In this document: positions 18,157 to 28,710 of the stretch, one piece after another
How the letters are laid out: each line of letters begins with the position of its first letter
How positions within the stretch are numbered: position 1 is the first letter of the stretch
The notes under the pieces: model-generated
Told to the model about the DNA's origin: nothing
Seen by the model: only the letters and a program-made list of their open reading frames with translations
Databases searched by the model: none
Position numbers and translations under genes: made by a program
Assembly: GCA_965221505.1 (NCBI GenBank)
Contig: CBDCSI010000001.1
Coordinates: 1,798,001-1,862,000 of the forward strand
DNA: 64,000 nt
Reading direction: 5' to 3'
Source of the DNA: CAZPXZ01 sp965221505
GTDB taxonomy: Bacteria > Pseudomonadota > Alphaproteobacteria > Rhodobacterales > CAZPXZ01

Positions 18157-19272
18157 CTACGACACGGCTACCCGGCCCCGGCGCATCCGGCGTTGCGTCT
18201 TGAGCAGCAGGAGGACGGAGGCGAGAACGGCAAAGACCGGCGGAGCGTACATCACCCAGGCCGAATCGGGCGAACCCGCGACGACGTTCCGGGTAGAGAA
18301 GGCCGACAGGACGAGGGCGACGCCGAGCGCGAAGGAGACGGCGATCCGGGAGAGGGGAATCCGCGCCTGGTTGAAGCCCGCGAGCAGCGACGCGAGCGCC
18401 AGCACGGGCAAGGCGAACGCGTAGAGCGGCGCGCTCAGCTGCTCGTGGATCTCGGTCCGGATCCTCGCACGCTCTTCCGGGTTCTGGGGGTCTGCACGGT
18501 AGGACAGCAGTTCGCCCAGATACATCTCGTTCGGCACAGGCTTGCGCGACGAGGCCGCCGCGTCGAACTCCACGAGGTTCTGCATGAACTGGTCGAAGGT
18601 GAAGCGGGAGACCAGGCTCCAGTCGCGGTCGAATTCGAGCGCCACGCCCTTCTGCAGGGTCAGCGTCGCCGCCTCGGAATCGGTCTGGAGCCAGCCGCGG
18701 CGTGCGGTGTAAACGGTCACGTGGCCGTTCTCCCGGTGCCGGTCGTAGAGGAACAGGTCCTGCAGCGACTTGTCCCGCCCGATCTCGCGCACGAATGCGG
18801 TCAAGCCGGGACGCGGCGTGAGGAACTGACCGTCCTGCATGAGTCGCGGTTCGATTTCCGCCCCGAGCTGGGCCCGCCGGTCGAGCGCCTCGCCGGCGGC
18901 CCAGGGCGCGAACAGCATGGTGACCAGCGCCGAGACGATCGCCACGCCGCTCGCGAACGCCAGAACCGGGCGCAGCAAGTCGTGCGCGCCGGAGCCGGCG
19001 GTGAAGACCGCGAAGAGTTCCGAATCGCTGTGCAGGCGATGGATCACGTGAACGACGGCGAGGAAAACGGAAATCGGCAGCGCAATGCGAAGCACTCGCG
19101 GCATCATGTACAGGGCCATTTCGAAGAACAGCGATACGCCCGCGCCGTAATGGGCGACGACGTCCACGATCCGGATCGACTGAACCAGCAGGACGATGCA
19201 GGAGAAGAGGAGCAGGATGCCCAGCGTGGATTCTACGAACTGCCGCAGCAGATACTGGTCGATGATCTTCAC
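18157..19272 (-). CDS. lptF: LptF, LPS export permease
   Basis: 371 residues from a GTG start. YLLRQFVESTLGILLLFSC begins the first helix; six membrane helices and a periplasmic domain are visible, and SDSELFAVFTAGSGAHDLLRP resembles the LptB coupling helix region. It is the first gene of the outer-membrane assembly operon and is divergent from pepA, the arrangement usual in alphaproteobacteria. Confidence 0.93.
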   Translation of the reverse strand: MKIIDQYLLRQFVESTLGILLLFSCIVLLVQSIRIVDVVAHYGAGVSLFFEMALYMMPRVLRIALPISVFLAVVHVIHRLHSDSELFAVFTAGSGAHDLLRPVLAFASGVAIVSALVTMLFAPWAAGEALDRRAQLGAEIEPRLMQDGQFLTPRPGLTAFVREIGRDKSLQDLFLYDRHRENGHVTVYTARRGWLQTDSEAATLTLQKGVALEFDRDWSLVSRFTFDQFMQNLVEFDAAASSRKPVPNEMYLGELLSYRADPQNPEERARIRTEIHEQLSAPLYAFALPVLALASLLAGFNQARIPLSRIAVSFALGVALVLSAFSTRNVVAGSPDSAWVMYAPPVFAVLASVLLLLKTQRRMRRGRVAVS

Positions 19273-19378
19273 GCGCCCGCTCGCGACTTGCCGATGCGCC
19301 GGTGCGACCCGGCCTGAAGGCGCAGCGGGCCGACGGCCGGGAGGATCCTGCCGGACAGCCCCGCCGACGCTCCCGCAC

Positions 19379-19384
19379 AGTATA
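19379..19384 (-). promoter_or_regulatory. Candidate -10 element for the lptF operon
   Basis: TATACT on the minus strand matches the sigma-70 -10 box at five of six positions, about 107 bases before lptF. No good -35 is seen 16-18 bases upstream. Confidence 0.3.
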
Positions 19385-19518
19385 CCTCGCCGGGCGGAAC
19401 CCGGGCGAGGGCGCGTCGCGAGCCGGCGCCGGCGCGAGTTGCCCGGCGCGCCGAATGCGGTACAAGGTTCGGGACCGGAGCCGGCGCGGGAAAGCCGGCC
19501 GTTCCAGGGAGACCGAGC

Positions 19519-21036
<1,518 letters not shown>

Positions 21037-21085
21037 CCGAACCGCCCGATCCGGGCGTTCCCGACGCCAGACCACAGGAGGCTCC

Positions 21086-21508
21086 ATGGCTGCCGAACGC
21101 ACCCTCTCGCTGATCAAGCCCGACGCGACCGCGCGAAACCTGACGGGACGGATCAATTCCCGGTTCGAGGAGGCCAGCTTGCGAATCGTCGCACAGAAGC
21201 GGCTCCGTTTGTCCCGCGAGGAGGCGGAGGCCTTCTATGCCGTGCATCGGGGCCGGCCCTTCTTCGACGAATTGTGCGAGTTCATGAGTTCGGGCCCGAT
21301 CGTGGCGCAGGTGCTCGAAGGCGAGAACGCGGTCGAGCGAAACCGGGAGATCATGGGCGCCACGAATCCGGCCGACGCGGCTGAGGGAACCGTTCGCCGG
21401 GACTTCGCCCGTTCGATCGGCGAGAACTCGGTCCACGGATCGGACGCGCCGGAGACCGCGGCGGTCGAGATCGCGTTTTTCTTCTCGACACTCGAACTCG
21501 TCGGCTGA
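21086..21508 (+). CDS. ndk: Nucleoside diphosphate kinase
   Basis: 140 residues from ATG 21086, preceded by CAGGAG. AERTLSLIKPDA at the N-terminus, GATNPADAAEGTVRRDFA, and the phosphorylated His117 in ENSVHGSD define Ndk, which balances NTP and dNTP pools by ping-pong phosphate transfer. Length is exactly family-typical. It converges with purN. Confidence 0.97.
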   Translation: MAAERTLSLIKPDATARNLTGRINSRFEEASLRIVAQKRLRLSREEAEAFYAVHRGRPFFDELCEFMSSGPIVAQVLEGENAVERNREIMGATNPADAAEGTVRRDFARSIGENSVHGSDAPETAAVEIAFFFSTLELVG

Positions 21509-21522
21509 GGGGGCCCGGCCGG

Positions 21523-22110
21523 TCAAGGCGGCAGGGCGGATCTGGCGAACTCCGCCGCGGCGGCCGGATAGAGCCTGTGCTCCTCCGCCAGCACCCGCCC
21601 GGCCAGCGATTCTGCCGTATCCCCCGGCCGCACCGCGACCCGGGCTTGCGCGAGGACGGGGCCGCCGTCCACTTCGCTCGTGACCACGTGGACGGTGCAA
21701 CCGCTCTCGGTTGCGCCTTCGGCGATGACCCGGGAATGCGGATCGAGACCCGGAAACCGCGGCAGCAGCGACGGGTGGACGTTCAGGATCCGCCCGCTCC
21801 AGCGGGCGACGAACGCAGGCGAGAGAACGCGCATGAAGCCGGCCAGGCAGACGACCTCCGTCCTGCGGTCGCGGAGGAGCGAATCGAGGCGGGGCTCGAA
21901 CGCGGAACGCTCGCTGCCCCGCGCCGGAAGGTAGACCGAGTCCACTCCGAACTCGCTCGCCGCGCCGAGCGCCGGCGCCTCCGCGCGGTCGGACACGACG
22001 ACCGCGAAACGAATCGGGTACTCGGGATCCTCGGCCGCCCGCAAGAGGGCGCGCATGTTCGATCCGCGCCCGGAGACCAGAATCGCGCCTCTGCGCCGGG
22101 GCGGATTCAC
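21523..22110 (-). CDS. purN: PurN, phosphoribosylglycinamide formyltransferase
   Basis: 195 residues from GTG 22110, overlapping the purM stop (GTGA). It transfers formyl from 10-formyl-THF to GAR in purine synthesis. SGRGSNM binds the substrate phosphate; LNVHPSLLPRFPG and VDGGPVLAQ hold the catalytic Asn, His and Asp. It is coupled to purM, the next enzyme of the pathway. Confidence 0.96.
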   Translation of the reverse strand: MNPPRRRGAILVSGRGSNMRALLRAAEDPEYPIRFAVVVSDRAEAPALGAASEFGVDSVYLPARGSERSAFEPRLDSLLRDRRTEVVCLAGFMRVLSPAFVARWSGRILNVHPSLLPRFPGLDPHSRVIAEGATESGCTVHVVTSEVDGGPVLAQARVAVRPGDTAESLAGRVLAEEHRLYPAAAAEFARSALPP

Positions 22111-23174
22111 GGCACGGACGCGGGGGACCTGCCGGCGAACTCGACCGGCGCATCAGAGCGGGAAATCACCGATCCGATCTCCCGGCCCTCGAAGCCGGCC
22201 TCGCGGACGCTTCGCAACGCCTCGTCCGCGCGATCGCCGTCGCAGATTGCGACCATTCCGATGCCGCAGTTGAACACGGCAAGCATCTCCTCCCGCTCGA
22301 TGCCGCCGGTGCGCGACAGCCAGTCGAACGCGGGCGGCTGCGGCCAGCTCGAGGGGTCGATCCGCGCCGCCTGGTCCGGCGCCAGAATTCTCGCGAGATT
22401 GCCGGTCAATCCGCCGCCGGTGACGTGGGCGAGGGCCTTCGCCGTCCCCGAACGGGCGAGGGCGAGCGCCGGCCGCACGTAGATCGCCGTCGGACGAAGA
22501 AACGCCTCGCCGAGCGTCGTGCCGTCCTCGAACGGCGCGGGATCGCTCCACGAGAGGGACGCGTCGGCGACGATCTTCCGGACCAGCGAGTAGCCGTTGG
22601 CATGGGGTCCCTCCGCAAGAATTCCGATCAGCCGGTCGCCGACCGATCCGACGCCGGGCAGCAGGCCGCCGCGCTCCGTCGCGCCCACGGCGAAGCCCGC
22701 CAGGTCGAACTCGCCGGGGCGGTACATGCCCGGCATCTCCGCCGTCTCGCCGCCGATCAAGGCGAGGCCCCCGGTCCGGCAGCCGGCGGCAATTCCGCGA
22801 ATCACCCGCTCCGCCTGCCGCGGGTCGAGCCGGCCGGCGGCGAGGTAGTCGAGAAAGAAGAGCGGTTCGGCCCCGTGGCAGACGAGGTCGTTCACGCACA
22901 TGGCGACCAGGTCCACGCCGACCGATTCCAGTCGCCCGGTCTCGGCCGCAACCGCGAGCTTGGTTCCGACTCCGTCTGTCGCCGACACCAGCACCGGATC
23001 CCGAAAGCCTGCCGCGGCGAGGTCGAAGGCCGCGCCGAACCCGCCGACCGAATCGACGCATCCCGCGCGACGGGTACTCTCGGCAATGGGGCGAATCGCG
23101 TCGACCAGCGATTCGCCCGCGCTCACGTCCACTCCGGCTTCCCGGTACGCCCTGCGCTCCGGACGGGTCGTCAT
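22107..23174 (-). CDS. purM: PurM, phosphoribosylformylglycinamidine cyclo-ligase
   Basis: 355 residues. AIR synthetase closes the imidazole ring in purine biosynthesis. The motifs YREAGVDVSAG, SATDGVGTKL, GGETAEMPGMY and HVTGGGLTGNLAR are all intact. It is the first gene of a purM-purN operon, with the tRNA-Ile gene divergent 58 bases upstream. Confidence 0.97.
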   Translation of the reverse strand: MTTRPERRAYREAGVDVSAGESLVDAIRPIAESTRRAGCVDSVGGFGAAFDLAAAGFRDPVLVSATDGVGTKLAVAAETGRLESVGVDLVAMCVNDLVCHGAEPLFFLDYLAAGRLDPRQAERVIRGIAAGCRTGGLALIGGETAEMPGMYRPGEFDLAGFAVGATERGGLLPGVGSVGDRLIGILAEGPHANGYSLVRKIVADASLSWSDPAPFEDGTTLGEAFLRPTAIYVRPALALARSGTAKALAHVTGGGLTGNLARILAPDQAARIDPSSWPQPPAFDWLSRTGGIEREEMLAVFNCGIGMVAICDGDRADEALRSVREAGFEGREIGSVISRSDAPVEFAGRSPASVP

Positions 23175-23232
23175 TCTTCGGCGCCGCGGAGCGGTTGACG
23201 GGTCGGTCGGGTATCGCGTATCCCTCTATTCG

Positions 23233-23308
23233 GGGCCCGTAGCTCAACGGTCAGAGCGAACCGCTCATAACGGTTTGGTTGGGGGTTCGAATCCCCCCGG
23301 GCCCACCA
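23233..23308 (+). tRNA. tRNA-Ile2 with CAU anticodon
   Basis: A complete 76-base cloverleaf with encoded CCA. The acceptor GGGCCCG pairs with CGGGCCC, the D stem is GCTC/GAGC, the anticodon stem is AACCG/CGGTT around loop CTCATAA, and the T arm is GGGGG-TTCGAAT-CCCCC. CAT anticodons serve Met or, after lysidine modification, Ile AUA codons. The acceptor and anticodon arm resemble tRNA-Ile2 and lack initiator features (there is no mismatched first pair), so a TilS-modified tRNA-Ile2 is favoured. Confidence 0.9.
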
Positions 23309-23653
23309 CACGCTCGAGATCGACGTTTCAGCGCTCACCCGGAACCTCGCTTCCGTCCGCAGACCTCGTCGACCGGAGCGCGCCGGCCGTCAGATCCCCG
23401 GAAGACACCATAGCTGACCCGACTGTCCCCGGGCACCGGTAATTCGAACCCGCTGAAGACAGCGCAGTCGATCATGCGCACCGCCTCGAAGTCCTGTGCG
23501 GCGATCAGCGTCCGCGAACCGCGAAACGGGACCGGCTCCGAGGGCGAGACCGCTGATCGGCGAACCGCGGTGGCCCCGTTCGCGAACCCTGCGCCGCGAC
23601 CGATTCCCGGCTTGGCCGATTCGACCGAAGGACTGCGCTGCCCGGCCCGTCGG
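23309..23653. other. Intergenic region with one possible short minus-strand frame
   Basis: 345 bases between tRNA-Ile2 and the ASKHA gene stop. The minus strand has an open frame ending at 23335-23337 whose last 46 codons from an ATG near 23475 have ordinary, non-Arg-rich composition (MIDCAVFSGFELPVPG). I recognise no family and no clear ribosome-binding site. It may be a remnant or chance. Confidence 0.4.
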
Positions 23654-25684
23654 TCAGCGCCGCCGCCGGCGTCGCCGGCCGGACGCCCCGGGATCGGCCT
23701 CCGCCGCTCCTCCGTCGTCGGGCAGCGTCACCCGCGATCGCAGGTGCGGGTATGGGGCGTCGTTGTGGGGTATCGCCATCGCGGCCACGAAGTGCTCCTG
23801 AAAGCGAGGCTCGACCGCAGTCTCCACCTTCTCGATGGTCCGTACGACCGCCTCGATCTCTCGGCGGGCTTCCCGGTTTACCAGGGCGATTCGCGCACCC
23901 GTGCCGGCCGCGTTTCCGACCGAAACGACGTTCTCGATCGGGCAGTCCGGAATCATGCCGAGAACTGCCGCATGGAGCGGGGAAATATGGGCGCCGAACG
24001 CCCCGGCCAGAACCACGCGATCGACCTCGTCGGTCCCGAGCTGGTCCATCAGAAGTCGCGAGCCGGCATACAGGGCGGCCTTGGCGAGCTGGATGGCGCG
24101 GACGTCGTTCTGGGTAATCCGGATTTCCGGCTCCCCGGCGTGAAGCAGGTAGGAATGGGTGCGGCCGTCCTCCCGTATTCGCTCGCTCCGGGCCGCGAGC
24201 GCGCCATCGATTCGCCCGTCGGAGCGCAGGATGCCGGCCAGCCGCATCTCCGCGATCGCCTCGATGATGCCCGAGCCGCACACGCCTGTGACGCCGGTCG
24301 CCCGGATCGATTCGTCAAATCCGGCGTCGTCCGACCAGAGATCGGAGCCGATCACCCGAAACCGCGCATCGAGCGAGACCGGGTCGATGCGCACGCGCTC
24401 GACCGCCCCGGGCGCGGCGCGTTGACCGGCGCTGATCTGCGCGCCTTCGAAGGCGGGGCCGGTGGGGGACGAGCACGCCAGCAACCGGTCGCGGTTCCCG
24501 AGAACGATTTCCGCATTGGTTCCGACGTCGACGATCAGCGTCGTGGCCTCGCTCCGGTACGGCGCCTCGGCCAGGACGACCGCAGCGGCGTCGGCTCCGA
24601 CATGTCCCGCGACGCAAGGAAGCAACCACGCGCGCGCCTCCGGATGCAGCGCCAGGCCGAGCGCCTCGGCCGGCAGCCCGACCGGAGCGCCGACCGCCAG
24701 CGCGAAGGGCGCGCCGCCCAGTTCCGTGGGGTCGATGCCGAGCAGGAGATGATGCATGACCGGGTTGCCGACCAGTACCGCCTCGTACGCGTCGGCGCGC
24801 TCGATGCCGGCCTCGCGACAGGCCTCGCCGGCGGCGGCGTCGATCGCCTCACGCACGACTTCGGTCATCTCGCCCGCTCCGCCCTCGTTCATCATGGCGT
24901 AGGAGACCCGCGACATCAGGTCTTCGCCGAATCGGATCTGCGGATTCATGACGCCGGTCGCGGCCACGACCCGGCCGTCGGAGAGGCTGGTCAGATGGCA
25001 GGCGACGGTCGTCGAGCCCACGTCGATCGCGAGGCCGTACAGGTCGCCGTCGAAGAATCCTGGTTTGACGTCCAAGAGCCTCCACGGTTCGTCTTCGGAA
25101 GCCTGCTGCAGGACGCAGGTGACTTCCCAGTTTCCGGTGCGAAGCGTCTGCTGGAGCTTCGGGAGAAGCCGGTGGGAGGCCTCGACCGGTTCGACTTGCC
25201 ACTGTTCCCGAAGCGCAGCCAGCAATCTCTCCAGATCGCTCGACGGACGGTGCATGTCCGGCGGGTCCACGGTCACGAACCGGAGCCGGGTCGCCACGTC
25301 CAGCGCGAGCGGACGGCTGTCGGCCGACTTTCGAACGACCTGGCGGTGCACCTGGCTTTCCGGGGGAACGTCCACCACGATGTCGGACAGCGCCGTCGCC
25401 TGACAACCGAGGCGGCGTCCGTTCGGGAGGCCGCGCTTGGCGCGGAACCGTTCCTCGACCCGGTTCCATTCGCTGAGCGAATCGGGCGTCGCGCGGATGC
25501 CGTGCTTCGGAAACTCGCCGAACGAGGGTACGACCTGGCAGCGCCCGCAAATGCCCCTGCCGCCGCAAACCGTATCCAGGTCGACCCCGAGCGACCGCGC
25601 CGCTTCCAGGATCGGCGTGCCGGAGGGAAACCGGCCCCGCCGGCCGGACGGGACGAATACGACCAGCGGATCGTCGTCGGACAT
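23654..25684 (-). CDS. ASKHA/DUF4445 reductive activator of corrinoid proteins (RACo/RamA-like)
   Basis: 676 residues from ATG 25684. The N-terminal [2Fe-2S] ferredoxin-like domain has Cys40, Cys46, Cys49 (CGGRGICGRC) and Cys94. The rest is an acetate/sugar kinase-Hsp70-actin fold with GLAIDVGSTTVACHL near residue 222, LIVDVGTNAEIVLGN, and VVLAGAFGAH. Such proteins use ATP to return oxidised Co(II) corrinoid cofactors to the active Co(I) state. The downstream end is a short poly-Arg tail. The methyl-THF methyltransferase and a MTHFR-like gene lie immediately upstream on the same strand, supporting a methyl-transfer role. Confidence 0.9.
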   Translation of the reverse strand: MSDDDPLVVFVPSGRRGRFPSGTPILEAARSLGVDLDTVCGGRGICGRCQVVPSFGEFPKHGIRATPDSLSEWNRVEERFRAKRGLPNGRRLGCQATALSDIVVDVPPESQVHRQVVRKSADSRPLALDVATRLRFVTVDPPDMHRPSSDLERLLAALREQWQVEPVEASHRLLPKLQQTLRTGNWEVTCVLQQASEDEPWRLLDVKPGFFDGDLYGLAIDVGSTTVACHLTSLSDGRVVAATGVMNPQIRFGEDLMSRVSYAMMNEGGAGEMTEVVREAIDAAAGEACREAGIERADAYEAVLVGNPVMHHLLLGIDPTELGGAPFALAVGAPVGLPAEALGLALHPEARAWLLPCVAGHVGADAAAVVLAEAPYRSEATTLIVDVGTNAEIVLGNRDRLLACSSPTGPAFEGAQISAGQRAAPGAVERVRIDPVSLDARFRVIGSDLWSDDAGFDESIRATGVTGVCGSGIIEAIAEMRLAGILRSDGRIDGALAARSERIREDGRTHSYLLHAGEPEIRITQNDVRAIQLAKAALYAGSRLLMDQLGTDEVDRVVLAGAFGAHISPLHAAVLGMIPDCPIENVVSVGNAAGTGARIALVNREARREIEAVVRTIEKVETAVEPRFQEHFVAAMAIPHNDAPYPHLRSRVTLPDDGGAAEADPGASGRRRRRRR

Positions 25685-25695
25685 TCCGGATACCG

Positions 25696-26610
25696 TCAGG
25701 CGGCCCGTGCGCGACGCCGCCGAGTGCGTCGTCCCCCCGCAGCCTCGGGCAACGGCTCCCGGTGCGACCGAATCCAGGCTGCGCAATCCCGGTCCGTGCC
25801 CATCAGGACGTCCGCCGCCCGAACCGCGGTCATCTCCTGGGGACGGCACGGGTTCATGATCGCAGAAGTCATGCCGGACGCGATCGCCATGGGCAGGAAC
25901 GAGGCGTTGATTCCGTGCCGCTCCGGCAGGCCGAAGGAAATGTTGGACGACCCGCAGGTCGTGTTGACCTTCAGTTCCTCGCGCAGTTTGCGGCACAGGG
26001 AAAAGACCTGTCGCCCCGCGTCTCCCAGAGCGCCGATCGGCATCACCAGCGGGTCGATCACGACGTCGCAGGAGGGTATTCCGTGATCCGCGGCCCGCTC
26101 GACGATCTTTCGGGCGACCTGGAATCGAACCTCGGGATCCATCGAGATGCCGGACTCGTCGTTGGAGACTCCGACGACGGGCACGCGGTACTTGCGCACC
26201 AGCGGCAAGATGGCTTCCAGCTTCTCCTCCTCGCCGGTCACCGAGTTGACCAGCGGGCGGCCCTCGCAAACCTCGAGGCCTGCCTCGATCGCTCCGGTAA
26301 CCGACGAGTCGATGCTGATCGGGACGCTGACCATCGACTGCACGAGACGGACCAGATCTGCCAGCAGCGGCGGCTCGCTCCGGTTCGGATCCACGGCGGT
26401 CACGCCGGCGTTGACGTCCAGGACGTCGGCCCCGGCAGAGACCTGTTCCAGCGCGTCCCGCCGCACGGTCGAAAAGTCTCCCGCCGCCAGTTCCGCCGCG
26501 AGGACCCGGCGGCCGGTCGGGTTGATGCGCTCCCCGATCACGCAAAACGGTTCGTCGAACCCGATTACCGCAGCGCGGGTCTTCGACTCGATTACGGTTC
26601 GAATGCTCAT
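25696..26610 (-). CDS. Methyltetrahydrofolate:corrinoid methyltransferase (pterin-binding)
   Basis: 304 residues from ATG 26610, 11 bases before the ASKHA gene. A TIM-barrel pterin-binding domain is seen: VIGERINPTGRR, GADVLDVNAG, ISIDSSV, PLVNSVTGE, VVGVSNDESGI, VIDPLVMPIG, and NTTCGSSNISFGLP. The pattern matches AcsE/MtgA-type enzymes, which move methyl groups between a Co(I) corrinoid protein and tetrahydrofolate, rather than full-length MetH. The C-terminus ends in a basic tail. It fits a pathway feeding demethylation-derived methyl groups into folate metabolism. Confidence 0.88.
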   Translation of the reverse strand: MSIRTVIESKTRAAVIGFDEPFCVIGERINPTGRRVLAAELAAGDFSTVRRDALEQVSAGADVLDVNAGVTAVDPNRSEPPLLADLVRLVQSMVSVPISIDSSVTGAIEAGLEVCEGRPLVNSVTGEEEKLEAILPLVRKYRVPVVGVSNDESGISMDPEVRFQVARKIVERAADHGIPSCDVVIDPLVMPIGALGDAGRQVFSLCRKLREELKVNTTCGSSNISFGLPERHGINASFLPMAIASGMTSAIMNPCRPQEMTAVRAADVLMGTDRDCAAWIRSHREPLPEAAGGRRTRRRRARAA

Positions 26611-26614
26611 GGCG

Positions 26615-27538
26615 TCAGCCTCCCTGCCCGACGGCGGCGCCGGATCCGCGTTCGGCGAGCGCAGCCGCCGCCCATTCCGCCGTGGCGCGGATGCCGCCGA
26701 AGGGATAGAGATGCACGCCGCGGAGATTCGGCGCCCTGCCGTCCTTCGCGGCTTGCGCAAAGGAGTCGATCAACCGGTCCGGCGCGTGGGGTTCGAGGAG
26801 AGCGGCCGCGCCCCTCGACCGGCGCTTGAGGACGCGCAGACTGGCGCCGACGCCGCACATCGCGGCGTAGCGAATCAGGGTGCCGATCCTGGCCGGACCG
26901 GCGACGCCGACATGGACAGGAAGCCGGATTCCAATCCGTCGCAGGCGCGCCGCCCAGGCGAGAACCGCATCCGGGTCGAAACAGAACTGGGTCGCGATCT
27001 CGACCTCTGCGTCGGTGCGGTCGGCGAACGCCTGCTTCCATCTGAGGGCCTCGTCCTGGCAGGCGGTGGAGCCGGCCGGATCGATGTCGGCATTGCCTTC
27101 CGGATGCCCCGCCACATGAATGCGACGAAACCCGAATCGGTCTGCGAGCCCGGTCTCCAGCACTTCCATGGAACTGCCGAAGGGTCCCAAAGGCTTCGAA
27201 ATCCCGCCCGCGATCATCAGGGCCTCGTCCACTCCGGCCTCTTCCCGGTAACGTCCGAGCCAGGTCTCGAGCGCCGCCCGTCCGGGCAGGATCCGGGCCG
27301 GGACGTGCGGCATGACCGGAAACCCTTCTGCGCGAATTCGCTTCGCCGTCTCCACCGTTTCGTCGATCGAGACGCCCTCGATATGGGCGACGTAGACGCG
27401 GGTCCCGACCGGAAGGATCGCGCTCAGCGGACCGGCCTTGGCGGCCGAGCGGGGCATGACCTCGATCGAGAACCCCTGCAGGAACGACCCTGCCGACGAG
27501 GACTCCGGCGCAGGGTCGGCCGATTTCGCATGCTTCAC
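26615..27538 (-). CDS. Methylenetetrahydrofolate reductase-like protein
   Basis: 307 residues from GTG 27538, whose codon overlaps the stop of the upstream gene. FSIEVMPRSAAKAG at the N-terminus, AHIEGVSIDETVETAKRI, IAGGISKPLGPFGSS, HVAGHPEGNADID, ATQFCFDPDAVLAWA and PVHVGVAGPARIGTL match the MTHFR flavin barrel. It would oxidise methyl-THF to methylene-THF in a demethylation pathway, or reduce it for methionine. It differs from housekeeping MetF and belongs to the shorter form found beside the corrinoid genes. Confidence 0.85.
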   Translation of the reverse strand: MKHAKSADPAPESSSAGSFLQGFSIEVMPRSAAKAGPLSAILPVGTRVYVAHIEGVSIDETVETAKRIRAEGFPVMPHVPARILPGRAALETWLGRYREEAGVDEALMIAGGISKPLGPFGSSMEVLETGLADRFGFRRIHVAGHPEGNADIDPAGSTACQDEALRWKQAFADRTDAEVEIATQFCFDPDAVLAWAARLRRIGIRLPVHVGVAGPARIGTLIRYAAMCGVGASLRVLKRRSRGAAALLEPHAPDRLIDSFAQAAKDGRAPNLRGVHLYPFGGIRATAEWAAAALAERGSGAAVGQGG

Positions 27539-27843
27539 GGGGCCGGCTCCTCTCGTCCGTCGCGCTCGATCAGCGCACGAATCCGCTCTGCCGTGTACGA
27601 CGCCGTCAGGCGGGCCGCCTCCTCCTCGGCGATCGTCTCCGGATCTCCCTCGATCTCCACGGGATCCGACTTGCGCCAGTCGGCGAGATAGGCGTCCTCG
27701 TCGCGCGCGCCGGCACGCATCGCCGCGCGATCGATCGCCTTCTCGAAGCGGTCGGGGAGTTGGCGCCGCGCCCGCCGCCTGCCGGCGCGCACCAGAACCT
27801 GGGCGGGAATGTCCCGCCAGTAGACGACGATCAGGGACGGCAT
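27535..27843 (-). CDS. PF13769-type "virulence factor" small protein
   Basis: 102 residues. IVVYWRDIPAQVLVRAGR at the N-terminus, RRQLPDRFEKAIDRAAMRAG and DAYLADWRKS match the small family labelled virulence factor in databases. The name is historical; in alphaproteobacteria it is regularly found next to the methyl-THF/corrinoid genes, as here, and a role in that pathway is more likely. It is the first gene of the cluster and overlaps the MTHFR-like gene by four bases. Confidence 0.8.
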   Translation of the reverse strand: MPSLIVVYWRDIPAQVLVRAGRRRARRQLPDRFEKAIDRAAMRAGARDEDAYLADWRKSDPVEIEGDPETIAEEEAARLTASYTAERIRALIERDGREEPAP

Positions 27844-28014
27844 TTGGCCTCCTCCAGCCGGAACCGAACCGCAATACCGCCGCCGGCGTCGTCGCCGCGG
27901 TTCGATTGCGACACTCTATGCGCTTTCGGCGACAATTGCGCGGGGAACCGGCGCGTGGTATTTGCGCTACCCTGACGCGGCGGAGGCGCCGGCATTCCAG
28001 GAGCGGCCGAGGAC

Positions 28015-28710
28015 ATGAAGCGATCCACCTTGCGCCGCAGCGGCGCAACCGCGGCCTCGCGCAACCTGCGGGAGCCGCTGCGAACCGCACGCGGTCGCAA
28101 GCTGTCGTCGACCCGATGGCTGCAGCGGCAGCACAACGATCCGTTCGTGCAGCGGGCGCAGCGGGAGGGGTTTCGCTCCCGGGCCGCATACAAGCTCCTG
28201 GAGATCGAGGAGCGGTTCCGGCTGTTCGACGGCCGGGGGCGCGTGTTGGACCTCGGCGCCGCGCCCGGCGGCTGGTGCCAGGCCGCGCTTCGGTCCGGTT
28301 GCGCCACTGTGGTCGGCGTCGACCTCTTGCCGATGGAACCCGTTCCCGGCGCGACCCTTCTCACGGGCGACGTCCTCGACCGGGCGACCCTCGAAGCGGC
28401 CTGCCGGGCGTTGGGCGGGGCCCCGGACGCGGTGTTGTCGGACATGGCCGCGCCCGCGACCGGACATCGGACCACGGACCGGCTGCGCGTTGCCGCCCTT
28501 GCGGAGCAGGCGGCGGCGGTGGCCCGCGATTTGCTGGCGCCGGACGGGAACTTCGTCGCCAAGGTGATGCGGTCCGGAACGCCCGACCTCCTGCTGGCCG
28601 ACTTGCGCCGCTGCTTTCGCCGCGTTCGGCATTTCAAGCCTGAGGCGAGCCGGCCGGAGTCGGACGAGATCTACATCGTCGCGACGGGTTACCGGGGAGG
28701 CGGGGCGTGA
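28015..28710 (+). CDS. rlmE: RlmE, 23S rRNA 2'-O-ribose methyltransferase (FtsJ)
   Basis: 231 residues. It methylates U2552 of 23S rRNA late in 50S assembly. The SAM motif LDLGAAPGGWCQAAL is near residue 80. The K-D-K-E catalytic tetrad is visible as SRAAYKLLEI, LSDMAAPATGH, FVAKVMRSG and RPESDEIYIV. The basic N-terminal extension is common in alphaproteobacterial forms. The stop overlaps the SDR start (GTGA). Confidence 0.95.
   Translation: MKRSTLRRSGATAASRNLREPLRTARGRKLSSTRWLQRQHNDPFVQRAQREGFRSRAAYKLLEIEERFRLFDGRGRVLDLGAAPGGWCQAALRSGCATVVGVDLLPMEPVPGATLLTGDVLDRATLEAACRALGGAPDAVLSDMAAPATGHRTTDRLRVAALAEQAAAVARDLLAPDGNFVAKVMRSGTPDLLLADLRRCFRRVRHFKPEASRPESDEIYIVATGYRGGGA

Noticed and set aside
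23233..23308. Initiator or elongator tRNA-Met
   Set aside because: There is no mismatched first acceptor pair and no triple G-C anticodon stem. The overall sequence is closer to tRNA-Ile2(CAU).
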